9,555 bases of DNA from Candidatus Latescibacterota bacterium. Its GTDB lineage: Bacteria > Latescibacterota > MVCY01. The notes under the pieces were generated by a model. It was not told the DNA's origin and made no database searches. It saw only the letters and a list, made by a program, of their open reading frames with translations. The translations under genes and the position numbers were made by a program. This document shows positions 1 to 5,984 of this stretch, one piece after another; position 1 is the first letter of the stretch, and every line of letters starts with the position of its first letter. The DNA is taken from NCBI GenBank assembly GCA_030629295.1, contig DAOVPH010000051.1, positions 1-9,555 on the forward strand. Reading direction: 5' to 3'.

Positions 1-93
1 CGCATACAGCCCCAGATATGTCAACCGCGCCGCCGCCTCGTGCCCATAAATTCCGAATACTCCGCATGCTTCTCTGGGTTTATCCTCGATCAT
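1..93 (-). CDS. purF: Amidophosphoribosyltransferase, N-terminal fragment (runs off the left edge)
   Basis: This is the first 31 codons of a gene that continues beyond position 1. It was found by translating the minus strand from the ATG at 93-91. The peptide starts MIEDKPREACGVFGIYGH and goes on with AARLTYLGLYA, which matches the start of PurF, the first committed enzyme of de novo purine synthesis (PRPP plus glutamine to phosphoribosylamine). Cys10 in the ACGVFG motif would be the class II glutamine amidotransferase nucleophile. It is preceded by nine residues, so, as in Bacillus-type PurF, a short propeptide would have to be removed to expose it. The ribosome binding site is weak: only AAGAAA lies upstream. 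The gene sits 125 bp downstream of guaA on the same strand, so co-transcription is plausible. The fragment is short, but the motif is distinctive. Confidence 0.88.
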   Translation of the reverse strand, partial: MIEDKPREACGVFGIYGHEAAARLTYLGLYA

Positions 94-124
94 AGATATA
101 TTTCTTATTTTGTGGTGAGTGATG

Positions 125-166
125 AGTGGAGTGCGAAGTGCGAAACTTCCACTTCACACCTCGCAC
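125..166. repeat. Imperfect inverted repeat with GTGCGAAGTG motifs between guaA and purF
   Basis: The guaA-purF spacer contains overlapping small inverted repeats. AGTGGA (125-130) pairs with TCCACT (148-153), GAAGTG (135-140) with CACTTC (150-155), and GTGCGA (131-136) with TCGCAC (161-166). These pairings are mutually exclusive, so alternative hairpins are possible in the guaA-purF transcript. A small CTGG/CCAG hairpin with a four-base loop lies next to it at 167-178. On the minus strand no run of T follows, so I do not call a terminator. It may be a degenerate dispersed repeat. I see no gene here. Confidence 0.4.
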
Positions 167-218
167 CTGGTTTCCCAGATTCTGTACACTATTCTCTACA
201 CACTCCAGGTTTGACTTG

Positions 219-1805
219 TCATTCCCATTCTATCGTACTTGGTGGTTTAGATGAAATGTCATAGACCACCCGGTTAATACCTTTGACTTCGTTAATTATA
301 CTATTTGACACTTTCTCAAGTAATTTATAAGGAAGCTTCGCCCACTGAGCAGTCATCGCATCTTCGGTGGTTACTGCTCTTATTGCCACAACATTTTCGT
401 AAGTCCTTTTATCTCCCATGACACCCACCGTCTTTATCGGTAGGAGCACACAAAATGATTGCCATAGTTTCCGATAGTAATTAGAATGCTTTATTTCATC
501 CATTAGAATCCAATCTGCCTGACGTAGTATGTTGAGCCTTTCTTCAGTAACAGGCCCAATGATTCTAACTGCCAGTCCTGGCCCTGGAAAAGGCTGCCGG
601 TAGACTATTTCATCTTGAAGGCCAAGCTCTTTTCCTAGAAGTCTTACTTCATCCTTAAATAGGTCTTTCAGTGGTTCTATGATTTCAAATTTCAAATGGG
701 ATGGCAACCCTCCGACATTATGATGTGTCTTTATGGTTGCTGAGGGACCCCCGACAGGAGATCGAGACTCAATTACATCGGGGTACAAGGTGCCTTGAGC
801 CAGAAATTTGATTCTATCCCGTACAGGTCCCTTCGGGGTTCTACGGGATGCGCCTAATTTCCGAGCTTCCTTTTCAAAAACCTCTATAAAGAGTCTGCCG
901 ATAATCTTACGTTTTTTCTCAGGATCCTTAACTCCTTTCAGTCCCTTAAGGAACATACCCTTTGCATCTATAGTCTTCAAATTAATATGGTATCTCTCCC
1001 TGAATCTCTGTTCAACAATTTGTGCTTCATTTTTCCTTAACAGGCCATTATCAACAAAAATGGCTATTAAACTCTTTCCTATCGCTTTATGAAGTAATAC
1101 TGCCAGAACAGAAGAATCTACTCCCCCACTTAATGCACACAGAACTTTTTCACTTCCCACCTTTTCCCGTATTTCTCTGATAGAATGATCAACAAATTGC
1201 CGCATGTTCCAAGTAGGCTTACAATTAGCAATAGTAATAAGAAAATTGTCCAGAATAACCTTTCCTCTTGGTGTATGAGCCACCTCAGGATGAAATTGGA
1301 CACCATAAAGCCTGTTTTCCCCATCTGCCATAGCAGCAACGGGAGAATTTTGGGTTGCACCGATTATTTCAAATCCTGGGGGCAACTTGGTAACCCTATC
1401 GCCATGGCTCATCCAGATAGGTTCTTCCTCATTCAGATTCTTAAATAAACCACTTCTATTTCCGACACTTAACACAGCGCTGCCGTATTCTCTCGTCCGA
1501 GATTTATTAACTCTACCACCTAAAATTTTGGCCATTAACTGAGCTCCATAGCAGATACCTAATACTGGTATGTCCATTCGAAAAATGTCCTTATCACATA
1601 CAGGACTATTTTTCTCACTAACACTGGCTGGCCCACCGGATAGAATTACAGCTTTTGGCCCTCTAACTAAGAGTTCATTAGCTTCAGTGTTATAAGGGAC
1701 TATCTCTGAATAGATACCCAGCTCTCTGGTCCTGCGCGCAATGAGATGAGTGTACTGAGAACCAAAATCTAAAATGGCTATCCAATCTCTATATTTTTCT
1801 TCCAT
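219..1805 (-). CDS. guaA: GMP synthetase (glutamine-hydrolysing)
   Basis: GuaA converts XMP, ATP and glutamine to GMP in the cytoplasm. The product is 528 residues, close to the usual length of about 525. The N-terminal class I glutamine amidotransferase domain (about 9-195) shows ILDFGSQYT at 11-19, the nucleophile Cys85 in GICYGAQ, and His172/Glu174 in FHPEV. The ATP pyrophosphatase domain follows, with the P-loop SGGVDSS at 226-232, FVDNGLLR near 250, LAQGTLYPDVIES near 335-347 and HHNVGGLP near 361-368. The C-terminal dimerisation domain ends in the typical KPPSTIEWE. Residues about 319-330 are an extra segment compared with E. coli GuaA as I remember it; it coincides with a palindrome at 816-849. 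The ATG at 1805 has no clear Shine-Dalgarno sequence. An in-frame TGA eight codons upstream, with no ATG between, fixes the start. A leader of about 210 nt with promoter, ANTAR-type hairpins and terminator precedes it, so expression is probably controlled by antitermination. Confidence 0.97.
   Translation of the reverse strand: MEEKYRDWIAILDFGSQYTHLIARRTRELGIYSEIVPYNTEANELLVRGPKAVILSGGPASVSEKNSPVCDKDIFRMDIPVLGICYGAQLMAKILGGRVNKSRTREYGSAVLSVGNRSGLFKNLNEEEPIWMSHGDRVTKLPPGFEIIGATQNSPVAAMADGENRLYGVQFHPEVAHTPRGKVILDNFLITIANCKPTWNMRQFVDHSIREIREKVGSEKVLCALSGGVDSSVLAVLLHKAIGKSLIAIFVDNGLLRKNEAQIVEQRFRERYHINLKTIDAKGMFLKGLKGVKDPEKKRKIIGRLFIEVFEKEARKLGASRRTPKGPVRDRIKFLAQGTLYPDVIESRSPVGGPSATIKTHHNVGGLPSHLKFEIIEPLKDLFKDEVRLLGKELGLQDEIVYRQPFPGPGLAVRIIGPVTEERLNILRQADWILMDEIKHSNYYRKLWQSFCVLLPIKTVGVMGDKRTYENVVAIRAVTTEDAMTAQWAKLPYKLLEKVSNSIINEVKGINRVVYDISSKPPSTIEWE
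816..849. repeat. Palindromic element in frame inside guaA
   Basis: A perfect 8-bp inverted repeat, ATCCCGTA (816-823) and TACGGGAT (842-849), encloses an inner CCC/GGG stem capped by TTCG. The whole is a 34-bp imperfect palindrome. It encodes most of an extra basic stretch, SRRTPKGPVRD (residues about 320-330), between the helix ending EARKLG and the conserved IKFLAQGT of the ATP pyrophosphatase domain. Compared with my memory of E. coli GuaA, about 12 residues are extra there, close to the size of the palindrome plus two bases. This resembles in-frame palindromic elements known from other bacteria, such as those of Rickettsia. I see no second copy in this window, so its repeat status is inference. 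Confidence 0.5.
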
Positions 1806-1934
1806 GATATTGCTGTACAGATTCGACTCTCAGATTACCTTCCCTAGATATGAGCCCTATGTCTGCTTAGGTCACAACAATAAAAAAAGTGTTTCTCTTG
1901 AGCATTGTTACCCAGAAGGACGCCTTTATTCTTC

Positions 1935-1972
1935 AAAAATAAAAGCCCTTTACCCCAACATCGGTAAAGGGC
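1935..1972 (-). terminator. Intrinsic terminator in the guaA leader
   Basis: On the minus strand a perfect 10-bp stem, GCCCTTTACC (1972-1963) with GGTAAAGGGC (1954-1945), encloses an 8-nt loop. It is followed directly by TTTT, A, TTTTT (1944-1935). G-U and A-U pairs can extend the stem to about 14 bp by using bases of the preceding hexaloop. This is a strong Rho-independent terminator by eye. It lies 129 bp before the guaA start and 75 bp after the GAF-ANTAR stop codon. Its 5' arm shares 1969-1972 with the 3' arm of the second hexaloop hairpin, so the two structures exclude each other. It could also end transcripts coming from gdhA-ANTAR. Confidence 0.9.
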
Positions 1973-2012
1973 CTCTTTGCCCAATTCTTCAGGAATACGC
2001 CTTTGTATTCCC
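1969..2012 (-). promoter_or_regulatory. Dual-hexaloop ANTAR target (antiterminator) in the guaA leader
   Basis: Two hairpins follow each other on the minus strand. P1 has stem GGAATAC (2011-2005) with GTATTCC (1998-1992) and loop AAAGGC (2004-1999); a G-U pair can add an eighth rung. After a linker of about 8 nt, P2 has stem GGGC (1982-1979) with GCCC (1972-1969) and loop AAAGAG (1978-1973). Both loops are six bases with A at position 1 and G at position 4, the signature of RNA bound by ANTAR proteins such as EutV and NasR. P2 shares its 3' arm with the terminator stem, the arrangement used for antitermination. P2 alone is short, so it would need a bound protein to compete with the 10-bp terminator stem. 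A GAF-ANTAR protein is encoded immediately upstream. The structure is seen; binding by that protein is inferred. Confidence 0.85.
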
Positions 2013-2021
2013 ACTTCAAGG

Positions 2022-2050
2022 AACATAATCGAATGATACCCTTTTGTCAA
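2022..2050 (-). promoter_or_regulatory. Sigma70-type promoter for the guaA leader
   Basis: On the minus strand a perfect -35 box TTGACA (2050-2045) and a -10 box TATGTT (2027-2022, 4 of 6 matches to TATAAT) are separated by exactly 17 bp. The -35 box contains the TGA stop codon of the GAF-ANTAR gene. The expected start point is near 2015, about three bases before hairpin P1, so the transcript would open directly with the ANTAR target. This gives guaA a promoter of its own, independent of the gdhA-ANTAR transcript. Confidence 0.75.
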
Positions 2051-2814
2051 GACTTTTCTGATATTTTCTTGATGGACTTCTGACCCAGTTCTGAGGTAAT
2101 GATTATCGCCTCAGCTATCTCTCTCATTGTCTTACGATTATCCATGCTCGCCTTTTGAATATAGCGGAAAGCCTCTTCTTCAGAACACCCCTTCTGTTTC
2201 ATCAATAACCCTTTGGCCCGGTCCACGTATTTGCGAGTTTCCAACTCTTCTTTGATAACCCTTGTCTGAACCATCAATCCTGCATTTTCTATCACAATCG
2301 CCGCTTGATTGGCCACCGTAGTTAAGACTTTTACCTCTCTCTCGGTAAATCTATGAGAAGTTGAAGTGTAGCTGTTTAGCACTCCGATAACCTTACCTTT
2401 GACATATAACGGGACAGACAGAAGGGAGCACAGGCCTTCTTTTTCGGCTATACGCCGATTTATATAACGCTCATCCTTCTTCACATCCTCCACCACCACA
2501 GGACAATTCTCCTTTGCCACTCGTCCGGCTATTCCTTTACCAAGTTTAATATTGGGTTTTTTGTTATACTCCTGGCTGACGGACTGGGTGGCACGAATAA
2601 CCAGCTCCTGTTTCTTTTCATCCAACAACATCAGCGAACAGATCTTGGAGTTCATCACCTCTGCGGTTATGGTGACGATAAGCCGCAGAATATCATCAAT
2701 ATAAAGGTCGGAGGTGATCGCCTTGGCTATCTCCAAGAGTGCTTCAAGATGTCTATTATTATTCGGATTCTCCAACACTGGTGTCTCCGTTTGCCGCGAC
2801 TTCCCCGCCTTCAT
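2047..2814 (-). CDS. GAF-ANTAR transcription antitermination regulator
   Basis: This is a predicted one-component RNA-binding regulator. From the ATG at 2814 it has 255 residues. A GAF sensor domain spans about 38-180 (DILRLIVTITAEVMNSKICSLML, then GKGIAGRVAKENCPVVVEDV and VPLYVKGKVIGVLN). A short helical linker follows, then a C-terminal ANTAR domain at about 188-243 with the family hallmarks RKYVDRAKGLLM, EEEAFRYIQKASMDNR and MREIAEAII. ANTAR domains bind paired hexaloop RNA hairpins and prevent termination; such a pair lies just downstream, before guaA. The GAF ligand cannot be read from the sequence, and no phosphoacceptor receiver domain is present. The start is uncertain. The ATG at 2814 has TAAGGA four bases upstream, overlapping the gdhA stop. 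A GTG at 2835 would add seven residues including a CxxC (MAGCKDC), but it has no visible ribosome binding site. Either way the gene is coupled to gdhA. Confidence 0.93.
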   Translation of the reverse strand: MKAGKSRQTETPVLENPNNNRHLEALLEIAKAITSDLYIDDILRLIVTITAEVMNSKICSLMLLDEKKQELVIRATQSVSQEYNKKPNIKLGKGIAGRVAKENCPVVVEDVKKDERYINRRIAEKEGLCSLLSVPLYVKGKVIGVLNSYTSTSHRFTEREVKVLTTVANQAAIVIENAGLMVQTRVIKEELETRKYVDRAKGLLMKQKGCSEEEAFRYIQKASMDNRKTMREIAEAIIITSELGQKSIKKISEKS

Positions 2815-2821
2815 GCAGTCC

Positions 2822-4090
2822 TTACACCCAGCCACGAAGTCGCATCGCTTCTGCTACTCGTTGAACCGCTACCACATAGGCTGCTTGTCGCATATTTATC
2901 TCGTACTTACGAGAACAGTTCAGTACCGAATGATAGGCGGCAGTCATCTTCTTGTCCAGTTGGCGATGCACATCATCCTCGTCCCAGTAATACATATACA
3001 TATTCTGCACCATCTCAAAATATGAGACAGTCACTCCCCCGGCGTTACAGAGAAAATCAGGTATTACATGGACACCGTTTTTGTAAAGGATTTCATCTGC
3101 CTCCGGGGTGGTGGGACCATTAGCTGCCTCGGCAACAATCTTTGCTTTGACCCCAGGGGCGTTCTCTTCTGTTATGACACTTTCTAAGGCAGCAGGCCAG
3201 AGTATATCCACTGGAAGCTCTAAAATCTCTTGGTTGGAGATAGATTCGCTGCCGGAAAAATTAACAACACTGCCAGTCTGAACTTTATGTTCGTAAACTG
3301 CCTGAGGGTCAAGTCCTGTCTTGTTGATTATGCCTCCCTTAGTATCACTGACTGCCACTATCTTGCAACCAAAGAGGGTTTTTCCTAAAAGGGCGGCATA
3401 GTATCCTGCATTTCCATAGCCTTGAATTGCTACGGTGGCATTTTCCAGTTTTAGATTACACTGTTTGGCAGCCTCACGCATGGTATACCAGCCGCCGCGA
3501 GCCGTGGCATCCCCTCGTCCAGCAGAGCCACCTAAGCTAAGAGGTTTACCTGTGATAACCCCGAACGGATTCCCACCGACAATCTTCGCATATTCATCCA
3601 TCATCCAGGCCATTATCTGTGGATTAGTATAGACATCAGGGGCAGGGATATCTTTGTCCGGGCCGATGACTTGACTTATTCCGCCGATATACGCCCGGCT
3701 CAGACGTTCTATTTCACTTTGTGACATTTTCTTGGGATTGCAGATCACTCCGCCTTTTGCCCCTCCCAGAGGTATATCTACGACCGCACATTTCCAGGTC
3801 ATCCAAGCAGCAAGAGCCCGCACCGTATCGATGGTCTCCTCAGGGTGGAACCTAATACCTCCCTTAGTTGGCCCTCTGGCATCATTGTATTGCACTCTGA
3901 AACCCCGAAAAATTTTAGCGGAACCATCATCCATACGCACGGAAAGAGATAGATGAAACTCGCGCATCGGAACCCGAAGCATCGCATGTATGTTCGGCTC
4001 TAAGTCAATAATCTCTGCACACACATCTAATTGCCTTTGGGCAATTTCAAAGGGATTAAGGGTTTCCTTTTTTTTCTTCTCTTTCGTCAT
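2822..4090 (-). CDS. gdhA: Glutamate dehydrogenase (Glu/Leu/Phe/Val dehydrogenase family)
   Basis: The enzyme interconverts glutamate with 2-oxoglutarate and ammonium using NAD(P). At 422 residues it has the length of the hexameric enzymes of about 420-450. The N-terminal substrate domain shows GPTKGGIRFHP (Lys76), WMTWK (Lys100), PLGGAKGG with the catalytic lysine Lys112, and IPAPDVYT with Asp152. All four keep a constant offset of 13 from the known residues of Clostridium symbiosum GDH (89, 113, 125, 165). The Rossmann domain has GYGNAG at 224-229 and Asp249 at the end of the second strand; this does not settle NAD against NADP. CNAGGVTVSYFEM near 348-360 is typical of the family. The GGGAG ribosome binding site lies 6 nt before the ATG. 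A weak -10-like TATTAT at 4133-4128 lacks a good -35, so the gene may be read through from hisF 80 bp upstream. Downstream it is tightly coupled to the GAF-ANTAR gene. Confidence 0.95.
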   Translation of the reverse strand: MTKEKKKKETLNPFEIAQRQLDVCAEIIDLEPNIHAMLRVPMREFHLSLSVRMDDGSAKIFRGFRVQYNDARGPTKGGIRFHPEETIDTVRALAAWMTWKCAVVDIPLGGAKGGVICNPKKMSQSEIERLSRAYIGGISQVIGPDKDIPAPDVYTNPQIMAWMMDEYAKIVGGNPFGVITGKPLSLGGSAGRGDATARGGWYTMREAAKQCNLKLENATVAIQGYGNAGYYAALLGKTLFGCKIVAVSDTKGGIINKTGLDPQAVYEHKVQTGSVVNFSGSESISNQEILELPVDILWPAALESVITEENAPGVKAKIVAEAANGPTTPEADEILYKNGVHVIPDFLCNAGGVTVSYFEMVQNMYMYYWDEDDVHRQLDKKMTAAYHSVLNCSRKYEINMRQAAYVVAVQRVAEAMRLRGWV

Positions 4091-4170
4091 TCTACTCTCC
4101 CTTAGTTTACTAATTTACTGTTTGCTAATAATATGAGAGTTCATTGCTTTTGCTGAAGAACCAGGAGATT

Positions 4171-4932
4171 TCAACTGATTCTCACCACCACGCCTCGTTG
4201 GTAGAGATATTGTTTAACTTCTCCGATACTCAGTTGGCGGTAGTGAAAAAGAGAGGCAGCCAGAGCAGCGTCGGCCTTCCCGTAGGTAAAGGCCTGGTAG
4301 AAATGTTCCTTGGTACCCGCTCCTCCGGAAGCGATAACTGGAATGTTCACTGCCTCAGCTACCCGGCGGGTTAGCTCCAGGTCATAACCATATTTGGTGC
4401 CATCACGGTCCATACTGGTAAGTAGAATCTCCCCAGCACCCAGGGCTTCCACTTTCCTGGCCCACTGGACAGCATCCAATCCGGTGATAGTTCGACCCCC
4501 ATAGGTGTAGACCTGCCAACTTTGTCCCTTCTGTTTAGCGTCAATGGCTACGACAATACACTGGCTGCCAAACCGGTCGGCTGCTTCTGTGAGCAGACGA
4601 GGATTCTCTATTCCCGCCGTGTTGATAGAAACCCTATCTGCACCGGCCTTCAAGAGTTCTCGGATGTCTTCCGTGGTCCGGAGCCCACCACCCACAGTCA
4701 AGGGCATAAACACTCGCTCGGCGGTTTTCTCTACTACTTCCAGCATAATTTTCCGGTTGCCGCTGGAGGCGGTTATATCTAAGAAAACAACCTCATCGGC
4801 CCCTTCCTCATCGTAGCGGGCAGCTACCTCCACCGGATCACCAGCATCTCTGATGTCAACGAATTTGGTTCCCTTCACCACCCGCCCAGCATCCACATCT
4901 AAACAGGGAATTATCCTTTTGGCCAACGCCAT
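4171..4932 (-). CDS. hisF: Imidazole glycerol phosphate synthase, cyclase subunit
   Basis: HisF uses ammonia channelled from HisH to turn PRFAR into imidazole glycerol phosphate and AICAR. The first product goes to histidine and the second to purines. The 253-residue product is full length and a single (beta/alpha)8 barrel. It carries RIIPCLDVDAGRVVKG at the start, with catalytic Asp12 and Asp131 in VAIDAK, matching Asp11 and Asp130 of the Thermotoga enzyme. The phosphate-binding segments are VGGGLRT at 80-86 and ASGGAGT at 201-207. The ribosome binding site AAGGA lies 7 nt before the ATG. It is downstream of hisH but separated by 320 bp that hold an inverted-repeat element. No other his gene, including the usual neighbour hisA, is in the window. 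Confidence 0.96.
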   Translation of the reverse strand: MALAKRIIPCLDVDAGRVVKGTKFVDIRDAGDPVEVAARYDEEGADEVVFLDITASSGNRKIMLEVVEKTAERVFMPLTVGGGLRTTEDIRELLKAGADRVSINTAGIENPRLLTEAADRFGSQCIVVAIDAKQKGQSWQVYTYGGRTITGLDAVQWARKVEALGAGEILLTSMDRDGTKYGYDLELTRRVAEAVNIPVIASGGAGTKEHFYQAFTYGKADAALAASLFHYRQLSIGEVKQYLYQRGVVVRIS

Positions 4933-5036
4933 ACAAATTTCCTTAGAAACGGATTACGCAAAGCTTATCGGAAAGTCTTTCTCTTGGCAATGGACGAAGC
5001 GAAAAAATCGTAGTTGCCTAAAATAACCCGCTCGGT

Positions 5037-5209
5037 CCTAATTGGTGTCTGTCCGGAAAAGTACCTATCTTCGTCTTTTAGTGTCATTGCGAGCAACTGC
5101 AAGGAGCGAAGCAATCTCTTTAATATCAGGGGATTGCTTCGTCGCTTCGCTCCTCGCAATGACAAAACAAGCTCCCCATCTGTGCTTTTTCGGACAGATA
5201 CTAATTAGG
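5037..5209. repeat. MITE-like element with 28-bp imperfect terminal inverted repeats, between hisH and hisF
   Basis: The left arm (5037-5064, beginning CCTAATTGGTGTCTGTCCGG) and the right arm (5182-5209) are inverted copies of each other, matching at 24 of 28 positions, and all four differences are transitions. They enclose a second palindrome of another sequence type. No transposase is encoded, and I could not find a clear target-site duplication. With the flanks it accounts for most of the 320-bp gap 4933-5252, which otherwise holds only the ribosome binding site of hisF. In the hisHF transcript the arms could fold into a very long hairpin. It is probably a non-autonomous mobile element; I do not recognise the family. 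Confidence 0.6.
5083..5163. repeat. Interspersed palindromic repeat (GTCATTGCGAG type)
   Basis: GTCATTGCGAG (5083-5093) is repeated in inverted form as CTCGCAATGAC (5153-5163). Inside, GAGCGAAGCAATC on the left faces GATTGCTTCG and CGCTTCGCTC on the right. The two halves are not identical: the left carries an extra AACTGCAAG segment and the right an extra GACGAAGC-type segment. Repeats of this wording are widespread in environmental bacterial genomes and are often mistranslated as a peptide beginning MSLRGAKRRSNP, which appears here on the minus strand from 5165. It lies wholly within the larger inverted-repeat element. Confidence 0.75.
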
Positions 5210-5252
5210 CTTAACGCTCAACTGAAGCAAATCAAAGTTGTTAAAGAAAATT

Positions 5253-5876
5253 TCATCCACAACTAAGGCTTTCGGCAAAATTTTCCAGCAATTTCAGTCC
5301 CTGCCGCTGGCTTTTTTCCGGATGAAACTGACAGGCAAAAATATTGTTTTTGGCAACAGAAGAGGCAAATCTGACGCCATACTCAGTAGTGGTAACCACA
5401 ATAGTTTCATCCTCTGGCTCCACATAATAGGAGTGGTCAAAGTAGAAATACGACTCATCGGGCACCTCTTTCAAGACAGCGGATAGTTGCCCGGCGGGGG
5501 CACGTTTCTTTACCCTATTCCATCCTATATGGGGGATCTTAACCCGCTGGGGGAAACGTTTAACCTTGCCTTTCAAGATTCCCAGTCCTTTGTGGTGACC
5601 ACCCTCTTCGCTCTCGGTAAATAACAAGTGCAGTCCCAGACAGATACCCAGAAAGGGTTTACCTTCCTGGATGAATTGAACAACAGGTCGAATAAGCCCT
5701 CGACCTCGAAGACCCTCCATTGCTCCCTCAAATGCCCCTACTCCAGGCAGCACAACAGCGGCAGCTTCCCTGATTTTGTCCGCCTCATCCGTCACTTCTA
5801 CCACTGCGCCTGCCGTTTCCAATGCCTTTGCTACACTTCGAAGATTGCCCATTCCATAGTCAACCACTGCTATCAT
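5253..5876 (-). CDS. hisH: Imidazole glycerol phosphate synthase, glutaminase subunit
   Basis: HisH hydrolyses glutamine and passes the ammonia to HisF. The 207-residue product is full length. It shows VVDYGMGNLRSV at 4-15, the oxyanion segment LPGVGAF at 43-49, and the class I amidotransferase triad: Cys79 in GICLGLHLLF, with His185 and Glu187 in CQFHPEKSQ. HIGWN near 116-120 is the HisH interface motif. The ribosome binding site AAGGAG lies 10 nt before the ATG at 5876. A strong promoter at 6013-5985 and a leader hairpin at 5947-5928 precede it, so it is the first gene of its transcript. The catalytic pair is standard, and nothing suggests one of the variant pairs used in surface-sugar synthesis. 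Confidence 0.96.
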   Translation of the reverse strand: MIAVVDYGMGNLRSVAKALETAGAVVEVTDEADKIREAAAVVLPGVGAFEGAMEGLRGRGLIRPVVQFIQEGKPFLGICLGLHLLFTESEEGGHHKGLGILKGKVKRFPQRVKIPHIGWNRVKKRAPAGQLSAVLKEVPDESYFYFDHSYYVEPEDETIVVTTTEYGVRFASSVAKNNIFACQFHPEKSQRQGLKLLENFAESLSCG

Positions 5877-5927
5877 CCAGATTCAACTCCTTTTTCCTTC
5901 ACCCACTCCGTTAGTAAACACTATCAA

Positions 5928-5947
5928 GCCCCTCTATCTCGAGGGGC
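5928..5947 (-). promoter_or_regulatory. GC-rich hairpin in the hisH 5' leader
   Basis: GCCCCTC and GAGGGGC form a perfect 7-bp stem around a 6-nt loop, GAGATA on the minus strand. It lies between the predicted transcription start (about 5978) and the hisH start codon. No run of T follows (the next bases are TTGATAG), so it is not a convincing terminator. The loop has G at position 1 and A at position 4, so it does not fit the ANTAR signature. It could be an mRNA structure affecting stability or translation, or a DNA operator. The loop itself is not symmetric. Confidence 0.5.
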
Positions 5948-5984
5948 AAATATTGAGGACGTAGATTCTCTATGCCTTTAGGGG

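Noticed and set aside
40..264. Plus-strand 74-residue reading frame over the purF-guaA spacer
   Set aside because: It overlaps the purF start and the guaA end on the opposite strand and is composed largely of repeat sequence.
1844..2050. Minus-strand 68-residue reading frame across the guaA leader
   Set aside because: It starts from TTG, overlaps the hairpins and the terminator, has no ribosome binding site and resembles no protein I know. The regulatory RNA explains this stretch better.
2749..3123. Plus-strand reading frame of 124 residues over the gdhA/GAF-ANTAR junction
   Set aside because: It is antisense to two well-supported genes and has no recognisable domain.
4091..4170. ANTAR hairpins or a strong promoter upstream of gdhA
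   Set aside because: Only a -10-like TATTAT without a proper -35, and a short direct repeat TTAGCAAAC/TTAGTAAAC, are visible. No A1/G4 hexaloop hairpin was found.
4965..5165. Minus-strand 66-residue reading frame beginning MSLRGAKRRSNP
   Set aside because: This is the well-known false translation of the GTCATTGCGAG-type palindromic repeat.
5014..5266. Two plus-strand reading frames of 64 and 74 residues in the hisH-hisF gap
   Set aside because: They are made of the inverted-repeat element and its flanks, with no ribosome binding site or family features.
5928..5947. A second ANTAR target in the hisH leader
   Set aside because: The hairpin has a hexaloop, but the loop is GAGATA with G at position 1 and A at position 4. 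No partner hexaloop and no overlapping terminator are present.
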